From Oligoflexia bacterium (lineage in GTDB: Bacteria > Bdellovibrionota > Bacteriovoracia > Bacteriovoracales > Bacteriovoracaceae): 64,000 nt of DNA. The notes under the pieces were generated by a model that saw only the letters and a list, made by a program, of their open reading frames with translations, was not told the DNA's origin and did no database searches. Where the stretch lies: positions 1-64,000 of the forward strand of contig JADFZW010000001.1 of the NCBI GenBank assembly GCA_015232355.1, read 5' to 3'. Positions 43,331 to 54,601 of the stretch are shown here, in pieces. Each line of letters opens with the position of its first letter. Within the stretch, counting starts at the first letter, position 1. Both the position numbers and the translations under genes were made by a program.

Positions 43331-44824
43331 ATGAGCAACGTAAATAATTCAAATAATCCAAATCCTACGAGAGCATTTTATAATAAATTTTTCAGACACG
43401 CTCAAGGGGCGGGAGTTAAAGGATACTCTAATCACTATTGCCCAGGATGTGGTCATGGTGTGGCCCAAAAATATTTAGCAGAATCAATTTCTGAACTTGG
43501 TATTCAAGATAAGACGATAACAGTTTCTCCAGTAGGATGTAGTGTTTTTATGTATTACTATATGGATACGGGAAATACTCAAGCGGCCCATGGTCGTGCA
43601 TCGGTTACAGCTTTAGGGCACAAGTTTGCAAATCCAGGATCAGTAGTTATTAGTTATCAAGGTGATGGTGATTTAGCATCGATTGGTCTTGCAGAGATTG
43701 TTAGTACTGCTCAGCTGGGAATACCAATCACAGTTATCTTTATTAACAATGCAATTTATGGAATGACAGGCGGACAGATGGCGCCTACTACATTGATGGG
43801 ACAGAGAACTTCAACTTCTCCTAATGGACGGCAACCAATTATGGGTGCTCCATTTAAGATTGCAGAATTAATCTCTAATCTTGATGGACCAGTTTATGTA
43901 GAGAGAGTTGCACTCTTTAATGCTAAAGAAAGAACTAAAGCAAAGAAAGCAATTAAGAAGGGTTTAAAGTTACAGATGGAAAATAAGGGATTTTCATTTA
44001 TTGAAGTATTGGCCGAATGTCCAACTCATCTTAAAATAAGTGCTTTAGAATCTGAAAAATGGGTACAAGAAAAAATGTTACCAATGTTTCCTCTTGGAGT
44101 GAAAAAAGATCTATTTGCAGAGGGAGCAGAAGCTGGAGCGGGAGCGGGCACGGGCGCAACTCACACTAATAACTTTAATCTTACAGCTCCAACATTTGAT
44201 GCTAAAAAAGTTTTTGATATAGTTACTGGTGGAAATGATGAAACAGTTCCTCGTTATGCTAAAGGAGTTTTTCCCAAGCATCTCGATCCAAAAGATGTCT
44301 CTATGAAATTGGCCGGTTCTGGTGGTGATGGTGCTCAGACGGCAGCGATGCTTATTGCTCAGTCAGCGATTAATGAAGGTCACGATGCTACTCATATCCC
44401 AAGTTATGGGCCAGAATCTAGAGGCGGAACATCCTATGCTGATATACATGTCGCCGCTGAAGAGGTTTTATCACCAGCATCTCCTACTCCTCAAATATTA
44501 ATTGCTTTCAATGGGCCAAGCTTAATGAAGTTTGGGCCAACGGTTGCTAATGGTGGAATTATTATTTACGATAGTTCTGTTGTTACAAATGCACCTTCAT
44601 TTAAACAAGCAAAAGTCTATGGTGTTCCCTTTGCTGAGATTGCAGTGAAGTTGGGAAATGCTATGGTTAAAAATATTGTAGCATTAGGAGCATTACAAGC
44701 GGCCAGCAAGTTGTATCCTGAGGAGACCTTTTTGACGGCAGTAAAGACTGCACTTAAATCTAAACCAAAATTTATTGAGGTTAATGAGAAGGCTTTTAGA
44801 GAAGGCATGAAAGCAATTCATTAA
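43331..44824 (+). CDS. 2-oxoacid:ferredoxin oxidoreductase, fused beta and gamma subunits
   Basis: The first 260 residues are the thiamin-diphosphate beta subunit: YCPGCGHGVAQKYL, GCSVFMYYYMDTGN, and YQGDGDLASIGLAE then FINNAIYGMTGGQ. A Gly-Ala repeat linker (GAGAGTG) follows, and then the gamma subunit (KLAGSGGDGAQTAAMLIAQS, then SYGPESRGGTSYADIHV). With the upstream ferredoxin-alpha gene this packs a four-subunit complex into two proteins. AAGGAGG lies before the ATG. The complex oxidatively decarboxylates 2-oxoacids to acyl-CoA with ferredoxin as acceptor, in the cytoplasm. Confidence 0.88.
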   Translation: MSNVNNSNNPNPTRAFYNKFFRHAQGAGVKGYSNHYCPGCGHGVAQKYLAESISELGIQDKTITVSPVGCSVFMYYYMDTGNTQAAHGRASVTALGHKFANPGSVVISYQGDGDLASIGLAEIVSTAQLGIPITVIFINNAIYGMTGGQMAPTTLMGQRTSTSPNGRQPIMGAPFKIAELISNLDGPVYVERVALFNAKERTKAKKAIKKGLKLQMENKGFSFIEVLAECPTHLKISALESEKWVQEKMLPMFPLGVKKDLFAEGAEAGAGAGTGATHTNNFNLTAPTFDAKKVFDIVTGGNDETVPRYAKGVFPKHLDPKDVSMKLAGSGGDGAQTAAMLIAQSAINEGHDATHIPSYGPESRGGTSYADIHVAAEEVLSPASPTPQILIAFNGPSLMKFGPTVANGGIIIYDSSVVTNAPSFKQAKVYGVPFAEIAVKLGNAMVKNIVALGALQAASKLYPEETFLTAVKTALKSKPKFIEVNEKAFREGMKAIH

Positions 44825-44966
44825 TCTTCTTATAATCTTACAATTCATAAACGTAATAATTTTCATATAATTTCTTAATATTTTTGTAGTAAACTTACGA
44901 TCAGTGGTTCACTGGCCTACTACTTATTAAAGATTTTTATTTTGTTATGTTACCAAAGGATTAACT

Positions 44967-45935
44967 ATGACTAAAAATAAAACGGCAATGCCTAGTATTT
45001 TAATAGCTCTTGGAGGTAATGCTCTAAATGTTGTGGAAACACCATCTACTTCATTGAAAGAAGAGTTTAATGTTGCTTATAAGAGTGTTGCAAATATAGT
45101 TGATTTAATCGAAGAGGGTTATTCAAAGATAGTGCTTACTCATGGAAATGGACCACAAGTGGGACGTGTATTTTTACAACAAGAACTTACTAAAAATGAA
45201 TTTCCAAGACAAACAACTCTAGATGTATGTGTAGCAGATACTCAAGGGCGTATTGGTTATGCTTTACAAAATGTCTTTGCCAACATTTGTAAAGAACGAA
45301 AGATTGATAAAAAAGCTTATACGGTAGTAACTCAAGTATTGGTGGATGCTAATGATCAGGCATTTAAAAACCCAACCAAACCAGTAGGTTCATTTTACTC
45401 TGAAGAAGAGGCAAAAAAGCTGGCAGCAGAACGCGGTTGGATTGTAAAACAAGAGGGTAAAAAGGGTTATCGAAGAGTTGTTCCATCGCCAGTGCCAATT
45501 GATATTATCGAAAAAGATATCTTTAAAACATTTGTTAAAAATAATCTGATTGCAATTGGTGGTGGTGGTGGTGGTATTCCGGTTGTTCTTAATGCAAAAG
45601 GAGTTTTGGAAGGAGTAGATGCTGTAATTGATAAGGATCGTACCAGTGCTTTGCTGGCCAATGAGATTGGGATTGATGTCTTTGTAATTTTAACGGAAGC
45701 AGATTATGTTTGTTTAAAATTTCATACGCCTGAAGAGCGCGCTTTAAAAAATGTTACCGTAGATGAGTTAGAAAAATATTATAATGCTGGAGAATTTCCT
45801 GCAGGAAGTATGGGCCCCAAAGTAGAAGCAGCAATTAATTTTTTAAGAAACGGTGGAAAGAGAGCAATTATTGCAAATCTTTTTCATTTAAAAGATGCTT
45901 TAGCAGGTAAGACTGGAACACAGATATCGTTGTAA
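44967..45935 (+). CDS. arcC: Carbamate kinase
   Basis: The 322-residue protein has the carbamate kinase pattern: ILIALGGNALN, VLTHGNGPQVG, VVPSPVPIDI, AIGGGGGGIPVV, AVIDKDRTSALLA, PAGSMGPKVEAAINF and AGKTGTQI at the C-terminus. It makes ATP from carbamoyl phosphate in arginine or agmatine breakdown, or the reverse. It stands alone, without arcA or arcB nearby. AAAGGATT precedes the start. A perfect hairpin follows the gene. Confidence 0.95.
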   Translation: MTKNKTAMPSILIALGGNALNVVETPSTSLKEEFNVAYKSVANIVDLIEEGYSKIVLTHGNGPQVGRVFLQQELTKNEFPRQTTLDVCVADTQGRIGYALQNVFANICKERKIDKKAYTVVTQVLVDANDQAFKNPTKPVGSFYSEEEAKKLAAERGWIVKQEGKKGYRRVVPSPVPIDIIEKDIFKTFVKNNLIAIGGGGGGIPVVLNAKGVLEGVDAVIDKDRTSALLANEIGIDVFVILTEADYVCLKFHTPEERALKNVTVDELEKYYNAGEFPAGSMGPKVEAAINFLRNGGKRAIIANLFHLKDALAGKTGTQISL

Positions 45936-45953
45936 TCAAATTACAAATTACAA

Positions 45954-45984
45954 TTGCTAGCGCATTCACCGAATGCGCTAGCAA
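45954..45984. terminator. Perfect 14-bp hairpin between convergent genes
   Basis: TTGCTAGCGCATTC, loop ACC, then GAATGCGCTAGCAA form a flawless stem midway between the ends of arcC and the chemoreceptor gene. It can serve both strands. A run of T after the stem is lacking on either side, so it is not a textbook intrinsic terminator. Confidence 0.7.
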
Positions 45985-46006
45985 CTGCTCTACTGATGAT
46001 GATTGT

Positions 46007-48394
46007 CTATGCAGTTTTTCTTAAAGTGATTTTTTCTTGTGGTTGAGCTCTATGAAGTAATTCATTATTGTTACTATTTTTTGAATTATTGTTATTGTTA
46101 TTGTTATTGTTGTTGTTGTTATTATTGAAAGCTCTCTCATCTAAGTGGAATCTATTAACAATATTTAGTAACTGTACTGCTTGATTGGTGAGTAGATCTG
46201 ATGCCTCTGCAGTCTCTTCTGCTGCCTTAGTATTTTTTTCAGTTACACTTTCAATTCGTTTCATTCCAGTTCCTACTTGCGAAACACCTTGAGATTGTTC
46301 ATTGGAAGCAGCAGAGATCTCTCTCATAAATTCTGCAACCTCTGCAATACCATTAACAATTCTAGAGAGTGCTTCTGCAGTTGATGCTGCAATGGAAGTT
46401 CCTTGTTTAACTTTATCATTAGAGTTATCGATCATTGAAGTTGTCTCTTTAGCTGCCTCTGCACTTCTGGCCGCTAAGTTTCTTACCTCTTCTGCAACAA
46501 CCGCAAAGCCCTTACCATGTTTTCCTGCTCTGGCCGCTTCAACAGCAGCGTTCAATGCAAGCAAGTTTGTTTGGAAAGCAATCTCATCGATAACTTTAAT
46601 AATTTTAGAAATATTTTTACTAGATTCTTCGATTTCACCCATAGCTTTAACCATGTTAGACATCTGAGAGTTTCCGGCCACAGCATCTTCTTTAACTTTA
46701 TCACTTAGATCATTTGCTTTGTTGGCATTGGCGGCGTTGTTTTCAATCTGACTGCCAATCTCTCGAATAGAACTACTAATTTCTTCAATAGCGGCCGCTT
46801 GTTGAGAGGCACCAGTTGAGAGCTGTTGGCTAGTGCCGGCCACTTTTTGAGAGGAGTTATCAACTCTTGTTACCACACCTTTAACTTCACCTAAAATATT
46901 ATTTAAAGCAGAAACTGTTGTATTAACTGTGTCTCTAATCATTGCATGATCACCTTTATATTCACCCTCCATTTTTGTAGTTAGGTTACCATTTGCAATT
47001 TCTCGTAATACTTTCATGCTATCTCGAACTGGAGTAATAATCACATCTAAGATTCGATTGGTACCACCAATAATTTTTTGGAAGTCACCATGATATCCAC
47101 TCTCATCTAACCTGGTATCTAATGCTCCATTGATCACTCCTATAGTCGCTTTACGTAGATCTTGGCTGAAATTTTGAAGTACAGTGAAAATGTCATCAAT
47201 TAATTTTAAACTCTTACCAAACTCATCATTGCTATCAATGTTTAAATCATAGCGAATTAATTTTTTTGTAACATCGTCAAACTTTAAACCAAAATCACCA
47301 GATTGAATCATAGTTAATACATGATTGGTCTTTTTAATTGATTTATCAAAATATTTGCAAATTGCTAGGATTGCTAAAAATAGTGCTGCAAAGATTATCA
47401 TGGCAAAAATAAGATTGTAGGTGATTAAACTACGAATAGCATCTGCAGTTTCCATATCCTTATTGATCACATAACCATAATATTTTTTTATAGAATCATT
47501 ATAGGCATAGGTTACGGTATATCCATTGTAATTGTAGGAGCTGACAGCGCTGTTATCCGATTTACTATCAAGAATAATTCTCTGGAATAAAGGATGATCA
47601 TTTACTAATTTATCTTGCAATTCTGGATGAACTAACATCTGCCCCTTACTTCCAATCATAAATGCATATCCACTCTTTCCATAATTAAATGTTTTAAAAA
47701 CATTTTTAAGCATATCCAAATTTATTCCTATACGATTGTCTACTCCTAGAAATACCATTCCTACAACCTTTCCTCCTTGCTTTATAGGTGCATAAGCAGT
47801 GAAAAAGAGTGTTCCTAAAATATCTGAAAGTCCAGTAAAGACTTCACCTCTATCTACTGCTTGAATGATTGGCGATTCATTTGGAATGTAGGTTCCAACA
47901 ATTCTACTTCCATCACCTTTAGTAAGAGTAGTTGAAAGACGAAGATAACCCTTATCAATTTTTTGAAAGACAGTTGCCTCTTTTCCTAATCGTTTTTTTA
48001 CATTATCAACGAAAGTGTAATCTTTAGTTATATCTTTTGAATCGTAACTCCAATAGTTGATACTTACTTCGTGCTTATCTTTTGATACTTGATTGATGGC
48101 ATCCATCTTTACCATATTGGCAGAATCCAAAAATGGATTTCCCATTATAAATGTGTCTAATGCTAATATCGCTTCATTTTTTATTGAATCCTTTGCTCCC
48201 TTCTCTTGAACAGTAAGAAGAGTAGAAATACGTTCCATCTGACGTGTGACCTCTTGATCAATTTGATGATTTTCATCACTAATAATTCTTTTTACAGGAA
48301 TAACAGTCATAATTATCATGGCCACAAACATAAGTAACATAATAGGAAATAATATTTTATACTTAATAGGTAAATCTAATAGCCATTTTTTCAT
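46007..48394 (-). CDS. Methyl-accepting chemotaxis protein
   Basis: The 795-residue receptor has a membrane segment near the N-terminus and a periplasmic Cache-type sensor ([26 protein letters not shown], then [19 protein letters not shown]). A second membrane helix near residue 330, HAMP-like segments and the full signalling hairpin with tip [24 protein letters not shown] follow. It should control CheA and flagellar or twitching behaviour in response to a small ligand. After the hairpin comes a run of about fourteen Asn encoded by an ATT/GTT repeat and then a short basic end; no CheR-docking pentapeptide is visible. GGAGGGAG precedes the ATG. Confidence 0.93.
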   Translation of the reverse strand: MKKWLLDLPIKYKILFPIMLLMFVAMIIMTVIPVKRIISDENHQIDQEVTRQMERISTLLTVQEKGAKDSIKNEAILALDTFIMGNPFLDSANMVKMDAINQVSKDKHEVSINYWSYDSKDITKDYTFVDNVKKRLGKEATVFQKIDKGYLRLSTTLTKGDGSRIVGTYIPNESPIIQAVDRGEVFTGLSDILGTLFFTAYAPIKQGGKVVGMVFLGVDNRIGINLDMLKNVFKTFNYGKSGYAFMIGSKGQMLVHPELQDKLVNDHPLFQRIILDSKSDNSAVSSYNYNGYTVTYAYNDSIKKYYGYVINKDMETADAIRSLITYNLIFAMIIFAALFLAILAICKYFDKSIKKTNHVLTMIQSGDFGLKFDDVTKKLIRYDLNIDSNDEFGKSLKLIDDIFTVLQNFSQDLRKATIGVINGALDTRLDESGYHGDFQKIIGGTNRILDVIITPVRDSMKVLREIANGNLTTKMEGEYKGDHAMIRDTVNTTVSALNNILGEVKGVVTRVDNSSQKVAGTSQQLSTGASQQAAAIEEISSSIREIGSQIENNAANANKANDLSDKVKEDAVAGNSQMSNMVKAMGEIEESSKNISKIIKVIDEIAFQTNLLALNAAVEAARAGKHGKGFAVVAEEVRNLAARSAEAAKETTSMIDNSNDKVKQGTSIAASTAEALSRIVNGIAEVAEFMREISAASNEQSQGVSQVGTGMKRIESVTEKNTKAAEETAEASDLLTNQAVQLLNIVNRFHLDERAFNNNNNNNNNNNNNNSKNSNNNELLHRAQPQEKITLRKTA

Positions 48395-48827
48395 AGGTTA
48401 CTCCCTCCAGGTTTTAATAGTTCTATAATCTAACTATATCTTGTGTTAAGATTTCATAAAATGGAAAAAATTTTCTTATCGATCATTTTTACTCCACTAT
48501 TCTACTACTCCTCTACCCATCTACTCCTCTACTCCTTTACTCCACTGCTCAACTACTGCTTATAAGAGATCTAACTTAAAGACAAAGATGAAGTTGAAGT
48601 TGATAAGAAAATAACTACAAATGATTGATCGACTATTGTTTGAAATACTTTATAGTTAATTAAAAAGTTAATTGAAAATTTATTAAGAACGAAGAAGCTC
48701 TAATTGACGAAGATTAGTACGGAAGTAAAATCAATAAAAAAAATAAGAATAGTCAATAAATACCATGATTCTTCTCTACCTTGGAATCAACATGAAAAGA
48801 ATTTAGTTAACAGTCTTGATACTAAAG
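48395..48827. other. Intergenic spacer
   Basis: AT-rich spacer between two same-strand genes. It includes a pyrimidine-rich imperfect tandem repeat of CTACTCCT/CTACTCCA at about 48491-48556. No gene or RNA structure is supported. Confidence 0.6.
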
Positions 48828-51800
48828 TTATTTGCTACCTAAATAAACAGGAAGAGTAATCGCAAAAGTTGATCCGCTACCTAGAGTTGATTCAACATCA
48901 ACTTCTCCACCCATTTCAGAGATAATAGAGTGAACCATTGAAAGACCTAATCCGGTACCTCGACCAATTGGTTTGGTAGTAAAGAAGGCATCGAAAATTT
49001 TATCGATGTTTTCTTTTTCAATACCACAACCACTATCGCTAATTGCAACTTTAATATAGAAAATATTTTCTCCATTGATAAGTTTGCTAATATTATCCAT
49101 TTTGATTTCGATAGTACCACCGCTATCTGGATTCTTATTTTTTATAGCATCACGTGCATTAGTAAGAATGTTCATTAATGCTTGACCAAACTTAGCGCCA
49201 TTTCCTAATACTTCTGATACCTCGGAGTTTAATTCAACATCAATATTGATTTTTTGTTCCCAAAAAGATGCACCTACAAAGTCGACAGTTTTTTCAATCA
49301 TCTGATGGATATTGAATTTTTCTGTATTATTTAAATTATCTAAATTGGTGTTAGAAGAGTATTCTTTTAATCGGTTAACGATAGAAGATATTCTCTCTAT
49401 CATATCCATCTTTTTTTCACTTAGCTCATTTAAGGTTTTGCGATCCAAAGCATTTTCTAAGTTTAATTTTTTTGCCTTTTGAATAGCACCTAATAAAATA
49501 CATAACGGATTATTGATTTCATGACAAATTCCTGCGGCCAATTCTCCAATGGCCGCCAATCTTGAAGAGAGATGAACTTTTTTTTGTAACTCCTCTTTTT
49601 CTTTTGCCTCTTTTTTTAACATTTCACTTCGCTCACGTACTTTTTCTTCAAGTTGCGTGTACCATTTAGCATTTTCAATAGAGATTGCAGCCTGAGTGAG
49701 AATAATTTTTATTATTTCAATTCTATCGCTTGTAAAAATGAAGGGGGCATAAGTATTTTCTAAGTATAAGATGCCTAAAAAATTACCTTGATTTATAACT
49801 GGCATACAGAGTACTGACTTTGGTTTGTATTTTTCAACATATGGATCATTACAAAAAGTATTATCTGTGCTTACATCTTGTAAAACTAGATCTTCATGCT
49901 TTTTTTCAATAAAATGGATAATACTTAGAGGTAATGTTAGTGAATTATGATCACATAATTCTTCTGTTTTAAGGTTATTATTTTCATTCTTATCTTTATC
50001 TTTTTCTTTATCTTTTTCTTTTTCTCTAATTTGAGCAGAGATATAGAGTTTATTGTTTGTATTATCTTTTAGTAATAGGTACCCGTTATTTGCTCCTGCA
50101 TTCTCCATAATAATATCAATAATTTTGTAAAGAAGTTTATCTAAAACAATTTCCCGTGAGAGAACATGTGATGCTTTGATCACGGTGCCTAGATCTAAAA
50201 ACTTTCCTTTAGTAACATCTGTAGTAGTGTAGATTTGATTATTAATATTATCATTCTCGTTATCATTAGCTTTATCATTAGCTTTATTATTAGCTTTATT
50301 ATTAGCTTTATCTAAGTGATTATTCTTATTTTCATTTGTAGAATTGGCGTTGTAAAGATTGCTAATAGGGTTAAAAGTTGTTTGTATTGATAGATAAGTG
50401 TATTTTTCTTTTATCTGATTTGCTTTAGCATTGGCACCATATCGAAGATAGATGTAGTAGGCATCTTGCAAATAATATTTGGCCATATAATTAAGACCTA
50501 TCTCTAGAAGATAGCGACCTGTAAGCTCACTTGCTAATGCTTCATAGATTGTATGTCCTACTTTTTGTGAGTGATGAATTGCTTCTTGATAAAGAATAAG
50601 AAGAGAATCATAATTAGCATTTCTTTTTTTAAGAACTCTCATCCACTCGGCCATAACTAAGAGATGAAAATGAGTGAAATTATCAGGAGAATCTTTAGAC
50701 CACTTTTTAAGATTTTTCAGGTGTCTATTAATTTGAATTCGATATTTTATTCTCTCGATAATAGAGGCATCTTTATAAAGATTAATCAAAGTAAGTGAAG
50801 TAAAAAAAGTATAATCAACAAAATTCCATAATCCTTTGGACGAATGGATATATTTTTTTACTTCATTGATATAAGATAGTCCCAGAATGTATTTTTCAAA
50901 AAAACAGAGCAAAGTGATTTGGTGGATATAGTAACTTGTAAGTGCTACTTGATAGTTGATTTTTTTTACATAATTGATAGATTCATATTCATTAAAAGTA
51001 TCATCACTTAGGGAGCATATATCTTTACATTTTCCCGCCAAAGTTTTTCTAGATTGAAGAAATAGTTTTATTAAAACCCAATTTCCTCTGCATCTGTTTT
51101 CATCTATCGAATTTAGATACTGATCTCCTTCCTTTAACAATGTTGGAATATCCCAATCAAGGTGAAATCTTAAAAATTGAAGAATACATAATCCCATCAC
51201 CATGGTGTCACCTGATTGGTAACTTAATTCAATGCTTTTTTTAAAGAGAGGAATAGTTTCACTCATGGGATGAGTCCAATAATGCACAAAAATGGAGTAT
51301 AAGAAATAATTTTTACTGCGTATCTTAGGATCAAAAAAATCTTGTTCTAATTTTAAGGCGAATTTTCCATATTGATCCGCCAATTGAGCATTTCCGAAAA
51401 GAATATTTTGAACTATTCCATAAGTTAAAATAGAAGTTGATGTTTCGGCCATAAAACCATGGCGAAGTGAAAGTATTAGTAATTCAATTGCACAAATAAG
51501 ATATAACTCTTTTTTCCCTCCTTGGTAGCAAATGTCAGTGAGATCAGAATAAATGAGCATAAGTCGTTTTAATTCAGTATCACTTAGTATTGGTCGATTG
51601 ATTAATTCCTGTAATGGCACATTTAAAAGAGCAAATTTTACATGTATAAGTTTTAGAAGTAATGAAAAAGACTTGGCCTTAGAATTACAAAAGCTTTTTT
51701 TGTTTAGTGATTTAATACCCTTCATACCAGCTTCAATAGCATCAATCATTTTTCCTGCGGCCCGATATCGCATCATTTGAAGAGAATGGATTTCCGCAAT

Positions 51801-54407
51801 TTCTAATTTTGTATGAACTTTATTAAAAAGAAATTTACAGTGTAAATCTGCTAATTCGATCTCATTACAAATATAGGCACATTCTGCTAATTCAAAATGT
51901 GATTTAATTACCAATTCATAATCACTATCATTATCAAGATCAATTATTTTATGATCGATATATTTTAATTTTTCAATCAAATCAACTGCCAATTTAAAAT
52001 AATCGAATGCTGATTTATAAGCAGTAGCACTTTTGGTTTTCATTCCTGCTTGGTAATTTAGCTTTATTAATGTGAGTAATTCATTTGTATCTTTTACTAA
52101 CTCTACTCCTTCATTTAAATGACGAACAATCTCTATTACTTTGTCATTTAATTCCTCTTTACTTATATTACTTAACAATAATCGCCCAATATCTAAATGT
52201 GTACTTTTTCTATTTTCTTTAGGTAGCATTAAATATGCTGCTTGCTGAACTCGATCATGTTGAAATTTATATACGACATTAAATTTATTGTAGTTATAAT
52301 TTAAATCTTCAGTACTAATGCTACTATCTTTGTTAAATTCTCCCTCTGCTAAATCCTGAACTAATTGATATTCATCAGTCAATGGGATAATTACACCTTC
52401 TCTTAGTGCCTCCCATAGATAGGTAGCAACTTTTTGAGGATGCTCTTTCATGATAATGGATAAGCTGTTTAGATCAAAGGTGTTTCCTATACAAGCGGCA
52501 AAAGTTAATGTTTGTTGTACTTCAAATGATAGTGTATTAAATTTTTTAGACATAAATTCTACAACATCACTACTCAACTGCATTTTGCTGATTTTCACCA
52601 TATCCCACTTCCAACAACCTTCTTCTGAAGAAAAATTAAAATATTCATGTTGATAAATATTTCTCATTAACTCTTTGGCAAAAAATGGATTTCCTTTCGT
52701 CTTTATAAATATTAATTTTGAAAGACCGAGAGATTGATAATGACTGCAATGAAGAGAATCTGCTACCATTTCATTTAAATCTTTTTCGGAAAGGGGTTTT
52801 ATATTTAGTTTGTTAATTCTTTTGTGTTTTTCAATCTCTTTCAAAGATAACATTAAAGGATGGCCTTCAACTATTTCATTATCCCTGAAAGCAGAAATTA
52901 ACAAGAGATGTTTTATTCTTTTGGCTATTAAAATATTTTCAATTAATGTTATTGTAGGAAGATCTCCCCATTGCAGATCATCTAGAAAAATCACTAATGG
53001 ATGTTCTTTTTGTGCCAATGCTTGAATAAAATTGCAAAAAGTTAAATTAAATCTATGTTGTGCTTCTGATGGAGTTAATTTTTGTAAATTATTTTGAGGA
53101 CCTATTATCTTCTCCATCTCTGGAATTATATCTAAAATAACTTTACCATTAGTCTGTAAGGCATCTAAAATTTTTTCTTTCCATTTCATCACAAGGTCAC
53201 TTGATTCACTTAAAAGCTGTCTAGTTAAACTTAAAAATGCTTGAGAAACTGCTAGATAAGGGATATTAATTTTATATTGATCAAATTTACCATCTATAAA
53301 GTGTCCTTTTTTTTCTACGATTTTTCTTTGAATCTCGTTCACAATAACTGACTTACCAACTCCTGCATTTCCGGAGATTAAAACAAATTCAGTGGCCCCT
53401 TTACTTACCTCTTCAAATATATCTATCAATAAATTAACCTCATGATGTCTTCCATATAACTTTTGAGGTATTTGAAATTTTTCGGAAAGATCTTTTTCAG
53501 CTAGTTTGAAATTACAATTAATATTACTATAATTGCTATTATTGTCGCTAGTAGTGTTGTTTTTTGTTTCTAAAAAGAGTTGATATGATTTTTCTAAATC
53601 ACAAATAATACCATACGAACTTTGATATCTATCTTCAGCATTTTTACTTATTAATTTATTAATAAGTAGTGAGAGATGAGTTGGAAGATTCTTATTTAGT
53701 TCACAAATATTAGGAGGAGTTTTTGCTAAGTGAGCATGTACCCAACCCAAAGGATTTTCAGCAGTAAATGGTCTTTTACCTGTTAATAATTCAAAAAAGG
53801 TAATGCCCAGTGAATAGTAATCTGTTCGATAGTCTATATGTCGATTCATTCTTCCGGTTTGTTCTGGAGAGATATATGGATATGATCCCTCTAAGTGATT
53901 ACAAACATCCATAGTTGTTTGCTCACGAGATAATTCTGTTGCAATTCCAAAGTCAATTATTTTTATCTCTTCACTGGTTTTATTCCACAATATATTGCAA
54001 GGGTTGATGTCTTTATGAATGATGTTGTAGTGATGTATGGCCCCTAAAATTTTTGAAATACTAATTGCTATTTTATAAAAGGTGGTAAGTGGCACTGCTT
54101 TGAAGTCGTTATCTTTTATAAAAAATGCTAATGATTCAGCATTAAAATCTTCAAAGATGATGGCCATGTTTTTTCCATGTTTTTCTAAACCAAGTACTTT
54201 GATAACTCCATGGATATTTAATCGTTTAAGTAGACGATATTCATGTTCAAACCTTGCAAGCTCCTCAAGCGATGGATATTCGGAATTGATAGTTTTTATT
54301 ATAACTTTTATATTTTCATCATTACAATGAACACCTTTATAGATTATTGATCTAGTGGATTTGTATATTTCATTTACAATTTTGTAATTAGCAATTTTTA
54401 TGCTCAT
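48828..54407 (-). CDS. Ser/Thr kinase - AAA ATPase - GAF - histidine kinase giant
   Basis: The 1859-residue signalling protein has four parts. An N-terminal Ser/Thr kinase (about 1-270) shows [27 protein letters not shown] and [20 protein letters not shown]-like AAA ATPase (from about 320) has Walker [14 protein letters not shown] and [11 protein letters not shown], followed by a long helical-repeat region. A GAF domain (about 1410-1560) comes next. The C-terminal histidine kinase has the phospho-acceptor helix [19 protein letters not shown] and ATP-binding motifs NARDAIKN and [13 protein letters not shown]. It has no membrane segment or receiver domain. Asn/Lys- and Glu/Lys/Asp-repeat linkers flank the GAF domain. 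This architecture is known in Leptospira, cyanobacteria and deltaproteobacteria; its input is unknown. Confidence 0.93.
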   Translation of the reverse strand: MSIKIANYKIVNEIYKSTRSIIYKGVHCNDENIKVIIKTINSEYPSLEELARFEHEYRLLKRLNIHGVIKVLGLEKHGKNMAIIFEDFNAESLAFFIKDNDFKAVPLTTFYKIAISISKILGAIHHYNIIHKDINPCNILWNKTSEEIKIIDFGIATELSREQTTMDVCNHLEGSYPYISPEQTGRMNRHIDYRTDYYSLGITFFELLTGKRPFTAENPLGWVHAHLAKTPPNICELNKNLPTHLSLLINKLISKNAEDRYQSSYGIICDLEKSYQLFLETKNNTTSDNNSNYSNINCNFKLAEKDLSEKFQIPQKLYGRHHEVNLLIDIFEEVSKGATEFVLISGNAGVGKSVIVNEIQRKIVEKKGHFIDGKFDQYKINIPYLAVSQAFLSLTRQLLSESSDLVMKWKEKILDALQTNGKVILDIIPEMEKIIGPQNNLQKLTPSEAQHRFNLTFCNFIQALAQKEHPLVIFLDDLQWGDLPTITLIENILIAKRIKHLLLISAFRDNEIVEGHPLMLSLKEIEKHKRINKLNIKPLSEKDLNEMVADSLHCSHYQSLGLSKLIFIKTKGNPFFAKELMRNIYQHEYFNFSSEEGCWKWDMVKISKMQLSSDVVEFMSKKFNTLSFEVQQTLTFAACIGNTFDLNSLSIIMKEHPQKVATYLWEALREGVIIPLTDEYQLVQDLAEGEFNKDSSISTEDLNYNYNKFNVVYKFQHDRVQQAAYLMLPKENRKSTHLDIGRLLLSNISKEELNDKVIEIVRHLNEGVELVKDTNELLTLIKLNYQAGMKTKSATAYKSAFDYFKLAVDLIEKLKYIDHKIIDLDNDSDYELVIKSHFELAECAYICNEIELADLHCKFLFNKVHTKLEIAEIHSLQMMRYRAAGKMIDAIEAGMKGIKSLNKKSFCNSKAKSFSLLLKLIHVKFALLNVPLQELINRPILSDTELKRLMLIYSDLTDICYQGGKKELYLICAIELLILSLRHGFMAETSTSILTYGIVQNILFGNAQLADQYGKFALKLEQDFFDPKIRSKNYFLYSIFVHYWTHPMSETIPLFKKSIELSYQSGDTMVMGLCILQFLRFHLDWDIPTLLKEGDQYLNSIDENRCRGNWVLIKLFLQSRKTLAGKCKDICSLSDDTFNEYESINYVKKINYQVALTSYYIHQITLLCFFEKYILGLSYINEVKKYIHSSKGLWNFVDYTFFTSLTLINLYKDASIIERIKYRIQINRHLKNLKKWSKDSPDNFTHFHLLVMAEWMRVLKKRNANYDSLLILYQEAIHHSQKVGHTIYEALASELTGRYLLEIGLNYMAKYYLQDAYYIYLRYGANAKANQIKEKYTYLSIQTTFNPISNLYNANSTNENKNNHLDKANNKANNKANDKANDNENDNINNQIYTTTDVTKGKFLDLGTVIKASHVLSREIVLDKLLYKIIDIIMENAGANNGYLLLKDNTNNKLYISAQIREKEKDKEKDKDKNENNNLKTEELCDHNSLTLPLSIIHFIEKKHEDLVLQDVSTDNTFCNDPYVEKYKPKSVLCMPVINQGNFLGILYLENTYAPFIFTSDRIEIIKIILTQAAISIENAKWYTQLEEKVRERSEMLKKEAKEKEELQKKVHLSSRLAAIGELAAGICHEINNPLCILLGAIQKAKKLNLENALDRKTLNELSEKKMDMIERISSIVNRLKEYSSNTNLDNLNNTEKFNIHQMIEKTVDFVGASFWEQKINIDVELNSEVSEVLGNGAKFGQALMNILTNARDAIKNKNPDSGGTIEIKMDNISKLINGENIFYIKVAISDSGCGIEKENIDKIFDAFFTTKPIGRGTGLGLSMVHSIISEMGGEVDVESTLGSGSTFAITLPVYLGSK

Positions 54408-54601
54408 AAATAAATCCTAATGTTGCCTTAATGTTGCCTTAAGGAGTATGGCGTATCTTTTTTGTCGGATAATCTTTGAAAAAAAGTTAATAAAATGTTT
54501 CAGATAAAGATTTTTTTTATTTAACCGAAAGTTATGTTGGAAAGTTGAGTTTCAAGTTTAAACGTAAACTTAAGGATTTATAAAAAAAGGATGGAGAAAA
54601 T

